DNA of 64,000 nucleotides, taken from contig NW_026570366.1 of the NCBI RefSeq assembly GCF_019649055.1, forward strand, positions 62,001 to 126,000, read 5' to 3'. This DNA is from Paramacrobiotus metropolitanus (Eukaryota > Tardigrada > Eutardigrada > Parachela > Macrobiotidae). Shown here one piece after another: positions 24,813 through 34,139 of this stretch (the first letter of the stretch is position 1; each line of letters starts with the position of its first letter). A model generated the notes under the pieces. The model had not been told where the DNA came from. It did not search any database and saw only the letters and a program-made list of their open reading frames with translations. Both the position numbers and the translations under genes were made by a program.

Positions 24813-24840
24813 AAAGTACTTTGCGCGCGCAAAGTACTTT
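24813..24840. repeat. Perfect 28-bp palindrome
   Basis: The half-site aaagtactttgcgc is followed directly by its exact reverse complement with no spacer. It could be a dimer-binding site, a cruciform-prone sequence or the centre of a decayed foldback element. No gene lies nearby. Confidence 0.8.
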
Positions 24841-25932
24841 GCCTTGCGATAATCCAGTGATCCATATACCGGTTACTCGTATTGCACTCGTATCCGTCCA
24901 GAGTTCTGACTTTCTGTGGTTTTTATGAATTTTACCATTTTAGAGTGTTGAAATAAATCAGCCGTTAGCTTAAATTAAATTTTGCACGCCACCGTTTTTT
25001 TGTTACAGTAGTCTACGAAAGTACGGGTTTGTCATATTTTTTAAGACTTAAGTAGGCGGCAGCTCACAATTTCACACCTACTTTTGTATTACGAGTGTGT
25101 TTACGATAAATAAGGAAAACAGTCTCATAACAATAAAAAAATTGCAATGGACTTTCGTCAGATGAAAGCAGAAGTTTTACAAGAGGTCAAGAAACTTCGA
25201 ATGGCGATGAACGAACCTATGGTTTCTAACTTCCTAAATCGCAGTCGTCTCGCAATCGGGGTTGCCAATGGTCGAATCCTCTAAAACTGGATAAAATTTT
25301 GAAACAAATTCTTAATCTATTGAATCAATACTTCCTATAAATGCCTGTTCGGGAGAGAGTCTCAATATTAACAAGAGTAACATGAGTTTAACTCTGAAGA
25401 GGTACTACTCAATACATATTGTTGTTTAAATTTACCGGCAGTGCCATACCAGGAGGCAGGACGTGACGTCTGGGGTTTAGGAATCTCTCCTGTCGCATAA
25501 AAATTTGTCCATTTCCGTTCCACTTGTAAAAGATTAGCATTCTGTATGACAAATAATAGCTATGAATTATAACGATAAATGGAGGTATTCGATCGTTGTG
25601 GGTACCCGTGGTTATTGGGAAAACTGAGCAGTTATTGTGATCTCACATATCATTGCCGTATAACTTCCGCTGGGGATGCTGGCATTGCGTCACCCATCGC
25701 TCTCCGGGACTTCGACCATTGAGCACACGAGTGGTTGCCAGTTAGATTAACCGACTTGGTGGGAAACGGTGTTTTAAAACGCTTAAAGCACAATGAATCG
25801 GCTGGATATTCAGTACTTAAAGGATGGAGGTAAATGAAGTTTATCATATTTTTTATTTGTCGTTTCAGACGCGTTCATTGTACCACTGTACAGTACAGCG
25901 TTAATAGCGGGGAAGTATATGATGGAAATGAA

Positions 25933-26353
25933 ATGGATGCTGACCACCAGCCGCTTCCACCGGCTCCACCATCTTATGAATCACATCAGAAGGTTATTAA
26001 TCAAGAATACACTCCTCATCAACTGGAAGGTCAGTTGCATTTTGCTCATCTATCAAACTGTGTTATTGCCTTGTCAGCAAACTAATTAATTATCGTCTTC
26101 GTTTCAACGCCTTTTCCTAGTGCATTTAGTACTGGTTTAAATCTGTCTTTTCCATTTCCTTTCCTGTTGGGTTTCTGTTTAGTAATAGTTCTCTTTCTAA
26201 TACACTGGCGTGGTAGTTACGCTCGAACGCGAGGGTAATTAATGCGGCAGATCCCGACTAGTTCTTAAATAGTAAAATTACTGTCTTTTGATGTTTATTT
26301 AGCTGAAACAGCTGACCCATCAGGCTGGAGACCGCCACAATTTTCTTCAATCT
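25933..26353 (+). CDS. Candidate 5' exons of the beta-catenin gene (uncertain)
   Basis: Two possible exons precede the Armadillo gene. The first, to 26029, encodes a proline-rich start (MDADHQPLPPAPPSYESHQ) and ends in phase 1 at donor gtcagt; an ATG at 25793 in a possible upstream exon is out of phase. The second, 26303-26353, has acceptor ttatttag, encodes ETADPSGWRPPQFSS and also ends in phase 1. The phases chain with each other and with the acceptor at 27821. That reading frame, however, is not the frame of the Armadillo repeats. No DSGxxS-type destruction box is visible. These could instead be exons of another gene. Confidence 0.3.
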
Positions 26354-26534
26354 GTTTGCACAGGAAATTTTTGACTAAAAATTGCTGCTCTACAATAATT
26401 TAATAAGTATCACGGAACAAGTACAAACTTCGTACTGGAAAAAATTTATAACAGAAACACTTTGCAATGCTATTCTGGTCGGGAATTGTACCCATTACTC
26501 AAATCGCATTCCCTCGTTGTATCTGGATAGAGAA

Positions 26535-26843
26535 TCACTGTGTAAAAAGCTCTTTTGTACGTTTCTGGCCTGTAGAGTTGGCGATACCGCTTCCAATCTC
26601 CTCCACAAGCTTTTTTGTTCCGTCTCCCCACGGTCCGAAAATTTCGAATGCCGCCGCCATGAAGTTATACCGTGGTTGTAGCCCGCTTTGTTTCGTCAGT
26701 TTTATTCTTTCGGCGTGCTCCGCTGCGGCCCGGACGTTAACCGAGGTGAGATCGATCATCGATGTATGAGGAGCGAGGGTGCCCACACAGGTCACGTCGA
26801 TAGCCAGCGGCTTTCCTCGTTCCCATGGTACAACTGTGATCAC
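26535..26843 (-). pseudogene. Retroelement polyprotein C-terminal fragment
   Basis: A minus-strand frame reads TVVPWERGKPLAIDVTCVG, TLAPH, AAAEHAERIKLTK, AAFEIFGPWGDG and IANSTGQKRTKEL. It is the same post-reverse-transcriptase C-terminal motif series as the fragment at 24007-24440, better preserved here in one frame for about 100 residues. Upstream on the same strand (27122-26886) a frame with a CGWCSHTRQHTEC cysteine/histidine cluster might be gag-like debris. No reverse transcriptase domain is visible. It is a degenerate insertion between the candidate beta-catenin 5' exons and the main gene. Confidence 0.55.
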
Positions 26844-27879
26844 ATGATGTTTATGTTTTGTTGCGCCGGTAACCGCATTGCGGCTTTACGTTATTTTTAG
26901 GTTGAAGGCTGAACATTCTGTATGTTGACGTGTATGGCTGCACCATCCACATCGCGTACTACTACTTCTGCGCGTGGCTTGTACTGGGACGTCTACTTCC
27001 GAGAAATTCCCAGCAGAGACATTTGACCTCGACTCGTAACTTCCACTCGTACCTCGACTTAGTGGGAAGCTCTTTTTTTGTTGTTCTACGAGTACGACGG
27101 ATATGCAGATTTGATCGGGCACGTGTAGTACCGGCTGACTCGTCTCTGGTCACTAGTCCACGTGCAACGTTCTAGAATTCTCTACTGTTCTCCAGGTATG
27201 TTTACGGTAAACCAGAATATATAAGCCCTGCGACGTAGCCAGCACGTAACATGAAGCGTTTGTAATTCTAACAAGCTAGAGAGACTTGTTCTCGGTGTGA
27301 TTAAATTCCGGTTTGCTTGGTTTACGCATTCGAGTGAGGTACAGCTTAAGACCTTTGGTGACCTTTTCACTTAAGTCTTCGGTTCTTCCCTACACGGGCA
27401 TGCGCAGTCGCTCTTCGGGCTGTCTTGCCGTGTAACGAGGTAACCTTCGCTTCTTATTTATTCTGTAACCTTTGGACCCAGGTCCAGTATCGCCTGGTTG
27501 ATGGATTTCTCTTATCGCTTCTGCTACCATCTAGCGTGAGGTACAGGTAAGTGTAAACGTATCTTCTTGTGTATTTCTCGTGTTTGCAGCAGGGATTCCT
27601 GAGTTTCAGCAGTTCCTGTCCTGTTCCTGATCTTCTTCGTAGTTCGTTAGGCCATTCCCAGTATTCCCAGCAATTGATATAGAGTGGCTTTACCGATTGT
27701 GTCGTGGTCGACTAGTCGGTATGTTGTAGTAGTTTCCAGTTTTCCTGCAAGGTCTTACTTCCACGACAATTTACTCGTATTCAAGTGTGTGTCCGGTGAT
27801 TGACTGATTTTCTGTTCTTAGATATCACGGAACGTGATTATACTCCACAACAACCCGCTCGCAGCGCATCCGAGCTACC

Positions 27880-30800
27880 ATGTTTCAAGAAACTTTACCA
27901 GAAGGAACGGAATACCCAACTACACAGTTTACTACGGAACCGACAGCAATGGAATATTTGGCAGAGCCGGCACAGTTGTTGACGAAAGGTGTCCATGAAC
28001 TGGCCCAGTTCCAGAATGACGCGGGCACGACAGTCAGCATGATTCCCGATTTGGTTCAGCTTTTACAGGATGAGGACCCGGTAAGAAGACTAATATCACA
28101 GTCTCCAATTAAATTTGTTCGCCTCGAAAGATGCGAATGGCGTTTTTTGGCTGATCGTATGCAGTTGAAAAGAGTAAACGTACGTGAATGCTTATTGCCT
28201 GCCGCTTTATTTGGTCAGTGTTTTGGCGACATTCTTTTGTAACGGAGACGCCGGAGAGCGCTTTTGTGACCATTTGTGATTTCGTGATCGAAGAATTTCG
28301 GTGTATCATAATATTTAGAGTGTTTTACAGTCTTTGATGCGTTTTCATGCACAGAAATTCTTACTAAACCGATTTAATACGGGGTTTCCAATTAAGGCGT
28401 AAGATCACCTTTCATGCACCATATTTCACTGATGCGGCTATAGCACTTAACGCTGCGGGTTTGGTTATCGTAATTTACGCTGCGGTCTGGTTATCGTAAT
28501 TTACCTTTGACTTTATCGCCAGACTTCATGAAATAAACGAATTTCCGTACTGCTCGTCGTCTGGGCTCGTTATTTGTAATTAAAAGCATTCTGGGTTGCC
28601 TTGATGGTTTGATGGTTGAAACGTATTTTCGGAATTTTTGTATGGGGTTTGGTCATTAATAGTATTGGCTACTGGTATACTACTGAGGTAACGATAAATA
28701 TTTTTTTGTAGTGCACTTTGCAGCATCCTTTACTAATGTTGAAATTTTTATTCTCGTACAATTGTACAATACTACACATCGCAGTGTTAATGTCGACCGA
28801 CTGTACTGTACACGCACCGGCACTGGAGTTCTTTTTTAGTGTTGGTTATGTTTATCGTTTTTAGGAAATTGTGTCAAACACGGCCCGTTTCCTCCATCAG
28901 CTGTCGAAGGATGATGCCAACCGACAAGCCCTGATGGCTGATGCCCAAGTTGTTACCGCGTTGATCCAAACCGTGCATGCTGGTGCGGGAAAGGATAACG
29001 AAGAGATAGCCAATTCAGCAGTCAAAATCTTGTACCAACTGTCCGGAATAGGATCAGGCCATGAGGTCGTTGTCCGTTCCTTTGGAATTCCGTTTCTCAT
29101 AAAACTTCTGGGGTAACAGTTTCCTTTGCGGTAGATCTTGTATTGTAATGGCAGACATGTTTTTTGTCTGCAATGAGTGTCGTCAGGACTCCATCTGTGA
29201 ATTTTGCAGTTGAAAGATATAAGCCGAATCTGCAACATTCCTGTAGTGCGTACTCATGTTTTCCTGTCAAATGCAACACTACCATTAACAATAATTGTCT
29301 TAATTGTTCCAGATATCAGTATGGCCCCCTTGTTCGCTATGCAGTTACTATTTTGCATAATATGATTGTTATGGAGCACTTCCCGCAGGCCAAGACGGAA
29401 GTGTTTAGACATGGCGGAGTTCAAGCGATGGTGCCACTGCTGGATATTGCGGATGGTAAATTTGTCAGTGTGGTGTGTGATTGCCTGAAACATCTGACTA
29501 TTGGCAATCAAGAAGCCAAGGTGCGGTATCTTTCACGAGTACACTGAGGCTGAACGCTGTTAACGATCTCATCCACAGGTGATTATTCTTGCTGAGAAAG
29601 GACCGGTTCGACTTCTGCGTGTCATCAACACGAATGCATACGAAAAACTGATAAATGCGGCTTTATCAGTGTTGAAGGCGATATCCGTCGATGAGCAGAA
29701 CAAGAAGAGTATTCTGCAAAATAGTATGTTGTTTTTGCTTTAATTATTGGACTTGTAATGCGATGCTGTTTGGAAATAGGTGCATGTATGTAAGGCTGTG
29801 TACTTCGATTTTCTGCAGATGGTGTGGCGATTCTGGTGAATTTAGCTTACCGTTGCCTTGAATGGCGGTCAAGCCGGGTGCTGCTGACCTCAATCTTGTA
29901 CTTGCTGCGTAATCTGTCCGATATGCTGATCAGTGATCGTGATTTCCATGAAATGGATTTGAGACCGCTGCTGAAGCTGGTGGTACCCTTGCTGGAATAT
30001 CGGTCGCCTTGGAATTCAGACTTACTGGATCCATTGGTGTTGTGTTCCGTAGGAATCTTGAGCAATTTAACGTGTAACAGCGAGCTCAATAAGAGTGTAG
30101 TATGCCAGCTGGGTGGAATAGGCCGATTACTCAACGTTTGTCAGTGTTTTCCAAAGAAGGAAGAAGTAACCGAGCCCGCTTTGTGCACTCTGCGGCACAT
30201 TACCAATCGCCATGATCAAAGCGCCTATGCAAAAGTCCAGGTGCGAGAAAGAGGAGGGCTCCGCCTGATCAACGCCATGCTGAAACAGCCGAATATTCAG
30301 TGGACGCTGATTAAGGCCATCGTTAGTTTGCTGCAGAATTTGGCGAGTGCTGAATCGAATCGCGATGAAATTCGGGACTTAGGGATCATGAAGCTGGTTG
30401 TTGATTACTTCCAGAGTGCTGTCCATATACTCCAAGAGGTATTAGGTCGCTTTCTCCCCAAATCAAAAGCATCATCTGTTGATAACTCTTTTGGTTTGGT
30501 TTTCGCTTAATTTCCCGGGATGTGGCTGTATTTTGTCTAGCTACTGTAGCACTGAGTTATAAATAATTTTGTTCTGTGGATAGTATCAGGCGTCGAGGTG
30601 CAATTTGCCATTGACCAACGTGGTCATTCAGAATATGCGGATGCATGAAATGCTGGAATGCATCATCGGAACACTGAGTCAGATGGCGAAGGATCCTAAA
30701 AGTCGATTGTATATTCGCAGCCAAGAATTTGTTATTCCTACGCTGGTTCAGGTAAATCTTGTGTTCGCAGTTTCGGGCCACTGTTGTTGCAAGCTTTTTG

Positions 30801-32609
30801 GTTGTAGTTGTTAGCGTTTCCGGCCAAGAATGTTATCCGATCTGCATCAGATCTGTTGGCGGAGCTCAGTGCTGACCCGGAAGGCGCAGCAGCCATCGCT
30901 CATCAGCCTGGCGCTGTTGAAACCCTGATTGCCATGGCGCAGCGCTGTCGGCACAATCCAAACAATCAATCTGCCGTAGGAGCAATCGGTAAAATAACTT
31001 ACCCTCACCGCACCTTACGTTGCCTACAAAATTCCCATTAAAATTATACTCTTACTCTCTGTGGCAGTGGCTGATGCTTGTAATTTGCATGTTGTATTTA
31101 GCTACCACCACGCTGTACCGGATCCGGGAGGCTCAGGATCCGGAATTTCACGGGAAGCTTCAGAAGACGCTGTCCGAAGTCGTGAGTTACTATGGATCGG
31201 TAGTTTCGGTACGTTTTTATTTTAAACGTTTTTTATTTTAAAAATATGACATAATTTGATAGACTTACTGCACAGTTATGTTGTTAATTTTGCTCGATGT
31301 TTTGTTATATGAGATACGATCGTACGATGGACTTCATAAATGTGGTTACACTTAAGGCCATGGCTAGTTCGGCTTTATTCCTAATAGGCCATTTTGCAAA
31401 AGAAAGGCGCTTTACAGATTGAAGACAGCTCTATCCAACGGTACAAACACTGAAGTGATAAAATTCCAGGGTTATGAAATATAAATTTTTAAAGTTAGCT
31501 GCCTAAACTGAGTAACGACGCTAGCAGTGACTGGCCCGGCTCACCATTACGAACGCATATGCAAGTTAGCGCACCTGCGATGAAATCAATGGAGAGCACA
31601 GAATCGGGATACGCATCTTTTGTTCTTCTGTCAGCCATAAAACGGAGCACTGGTCAGCGGAATCAAAGCAAACACCGAAAGACAATAGATTTTGATCACA
31701 CTCAAGTGTGGTAAGAAGCGGGCAATGGCTGTCTGGATAGTCACTATGGTTTGATATGTGTGGTGGGCTGAAACATTCAACATGCCCATGAGCGATGTAA
31801 ACTTGCATGAACTTTCGAAGGCTACCATTCAAAATGCACCAGATAAAGTTTGAAAACTAACTCCTAATTCAGGCGATCTAACATAATTTTCAAATTTGAT
31901 GCATTGGGTGTAGAAATACCTTAGAAGTATAATTGCGAGAGCGATTTTGAAAAAAATCGTTTTAACTCAAGTTATTTACGAAAATCGAAACTCAAAAAGT
32001 GTTTTTTTAAGTTTGTGGAGTTTAAAAATTTTTTTTCAAAAAAAGCTCTCGCAAGGTGCAGGAGGACTATGTTTACGATTTTCTGGGTGGTCTATCTAAA
32101 ATTCTGTATGGTTGCCTGAAGACTAGTTAATTTTTGAGCGTGATTTATTCAGTTCGCATTTTAAACTGTGTGTTTGAAGCCGATCTTTCCGGTTTTAAGT
32201 TGTGAATTTTTCTCGATTTAAACTGGTTATAACGAAGTATCAAGAAAGAAAATACGATTTTAAAAAACTTAAAAAACTGACCTTCTTCATCTGAATAAAG
32301 CCAAACTAGCCATGGCCTTAAAGCCGATAGCGCTATGCATACGGGTGGCTATATGTAACCACATTTATGAAGTCCACTGTATGAGTAGTCATCTATGTGT
32401 CGGCACTGTTTTTATTCATCGTTATGCTTTTTCGGTCCATGTCTTCTGGCGTGCTAAGTTTTGCGATATTGCAGAATGAGAGCGCAGTGGACTACGACAA
32501 CCTGCTGACGGATTCGTACCATCGTTGCCACTCCACTGGACCACCCAGCGTTCATGGGAGCGTCTACGGCACAGATTTGTCTGGTAGAAAAGTCCCTCTT
32601 TTCCGATGA
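27880..32609 (+). CDS. arm: Beta-catenin / Armadillo, divergent
   Basis: Exons 27880-28080, 28865-29112, 29313-29520, 29579-29723, 29819-30438, 30584-30751, 30808-30988, 31102-31208, 32475-32609. Phases close, giving 670 residues from the ATG used here (vertebrate beta-catenin is about 780). The protein binds cadherin and alpha-catenin at adherens junctions and TCF in Wnt signalling. Matches run in order along the Armadillo repeats: MFQETLPEG and LAEPAQLL, FLHQLSKDDANRQALM, CDCLKHLTIGNQEAK, YLLRNLSD, GILSNLTCNSELNKS, TEPALCTLRHITNRH, ELSADPEGAAAI, TTTLYRIRE. About twelve repeats and a short tail remain. Residues upstream of the ATG also match (TRSQRIRAT), but a TGA at 27835-27837 blocks that frame, so the 5' end is unresolved. 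The identity is secure; the sequence is unusually fast-evolving for this family. Confidence 0.88.
31325..32379. mobile_element. Mariner-type non-autonomous element (MITE) in the last arm intron
   Basis: Terminal inverted repeats: the left end, from 31325, reads tggacttcataaatgtggtt after two or three divergent bases, and the right end reads as its reverse complement to 32379. A second shared block is ggccatggctag followed by ggctttattc. TA dinucleotides at 31323-31324 and 32380-32381 flank the element, and the right terminus reads CAGTGG inward, as in Tc1/mariner ends. The interior is A/T-rich with no transposase frame. It adds about 1 kb to the intron between the last two beta-catenin coding exons. 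Confidence 0.75.
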
Positions 32610-32749
32610 CGTTATTGCTTGAAAGAAATTTTTACAAGAGATAATTTATACTGAAAGCAAATAATTTTATTTGTCACTGTATAACAAATATTAAGAGATT
32701 AACTATAATTCTGAAATTTCTTGATTTATCCTTGATTTTGTTGTGTTGC

Positions 32750-33305
32750 AGTGTATGATCCGGAGACCATGTCGGGTATGGTCCTTCGTTCTTTGTAATT
32801 CTTCATGCTGATAGCCTCAATGCTGGGTGGATGAACTTTGGCATCCTTCATCAGCTGCACCACGTTGTTCAGCATTTCATTTCTCTCCTCCGTCGAAGTA
32901 TCCCGGCACCAGGCTCCGATCCAGAAGCCGCGCAGTACAATACCGTTAAAATTCAAGGCTGCTTCGGCACGAGAGGGGGTTGTTTGGACATGCCACCGTA
33001 TGTGACCAGCTGCGCCTGATTCGCATCCGTTTGTAATAGCGTTCACGACTCTGCCGTCCACGCAATTCAAGCCCAAGTTTGGCTTTGGTCAGACTGCCGA
33101 GAGTTTTACGATCCTGGAGGCCGGCATCGGTGATATTGCGTTGTATCGCCCAGCGATTTCAAGTGGGACAGAGTAGCATCCTGTTCCGGATGGTCACGGA
33201 TGGTGTTGATCGTCTGCCGATCACTGGCTGCGGATGACCAGCTGACCAGCTGCACTGTTCGTGCCGTTCTGAATGATCACGTATCCTTTTGACCTTTTCG
33301 GAGGG
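32750..33305 (-). pseudogene. MECR: Pseudogene of mitochondrial trans-2-enoyl-CoA reductase
   Basis: MECR reduces enoyl thioesters in mitochondrial fatty-acid synthesis. Minus-strand blocks match it in order but in changing frames: GYVIIQNGTNSAAGQLVI, then RQTINTIRDHPEQD and LSHLKSLG, then GLNCVDGRVVN, then LVTYGGMSKQPPLVPKQP, then NFNGIVLRGFWIGAW and the following helix. At least four frame changes and in-frame stops separate the blocks and no splice sites would repair them. The N-terminal catalytic half is missing. No introns are left, which fits a decayed processed copy. A functional parent must lie outside the window. Confidence 0.75.
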
Positions 33306-34139
33306 CCTAAAAAGAAAATTATTTTTAAACTTCTGGATAATGGCTGGATGTTCTACATATTCTAATACATACATATTCTACATATTCTCAAGATTATGTA
33401 CGGAAGGATGAATGGACTGCTAAGAAAGGCAACAAGTTGATTGAAACTCCTATTTTGCAATGACATATCATATTTTGTATTTTGCATAGAAATATTGATG
33501 ATATTAAAGCAAATCAGCTGTTACTGTTAGGAAACTTCCGCCGTCATGCAGTACAAACCTGACTTTTGAAAGTTGACGTTTTATAAAAAATAATACCTAC
33601 GAATTAATATTTTTTCATATTAATAATTTATTACTATTAATATGCAGTTTACATACTGTGGCACTGTATAAATTAACGATAATCATAAATGTACTGCACA
33701 GAAATACATTCTTATAATATGGTATTAAGTTTGCGTGTTAACCGTAAGCAGCGCTTACGGCAGTACTTACAGTACTATGCAGTATGTATTCACGCTACAC
33801 CATACTACCGTATGGTTCATAACTTCATATCGCTTATCAGCTGATGGTACTGTTCTGTGAAACTTATTAAATTTTTGCGAAGTCATCTTCATTCACCGAG
33901 TTTATTGTGTACATACGGTCTCTACTCTGAATAAACACACCTGGCAGCTTTGCGGGGATTTTTCGCAGCGATATTCAGTTTTTACTGGTTAAGTCGTTCT
34001 GACTCCTAAGTTGTCTAACACTGCAGTGTGCAGACAGTGCAGACCATATCGGTAGCTTTTCTTCGTAGTTGCAAAGAAGTTCTCGGCGAAGGCTTCCATT
34101 CTCACGAGTTTAATCGCATTGTGGACTCCTTTATCCGAC
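33306..34139. other. Region upstream of carbonyl reductase 2
   Basis: It holds a diverged copy (about 33395-33575) of the flank found after carbonyl reductase 1, then AT-rich DNA with no recognised gene. The promoter of copy 2 is expected here. Confidence 0.5.

Larger units (their letters stand above)
21187..25792. other. Intergenic, repeat-rich region
   Basis: Contains a gatatta-rich stretch (about 21820-21950), a flank shared with 33395-33575, one possible small secreted-protein ORF (22641-22952), a long inverted-repeat element (about 23551-24594) carrying a dead retroelement fragment, and a perfect 28-bp palindrome at 24813. Nothing else was recognised. Confidence 0.5.

Noticed and set aside
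25210-25283. Possible tRNA B-box (ggtcgaatcc)
   Set aside because: No matching A-box or acceptor stem at the right distance; no cloverleaf could be drawn.
26886-27122. Cys/His cluster that could be a gag zinc knuckle
   Set aside because: Spacing (Cx2Cx5Hx2C) is not the standard knuckle and there is no surrounding gag; mentioned only as possible debris.
30439-30510. Read-through of the large beta-catenin exon to a stop at 30510
   Set aside because: Homology resumes in phase at 30584 after donor gtatta, so the extension is intron.
31020-31101. Upstream extension of the penultimate beta-catenin exon
   Set aside because: Two acceptors exist; only the one ending at 31101 keeps the phase and the repeat homology.
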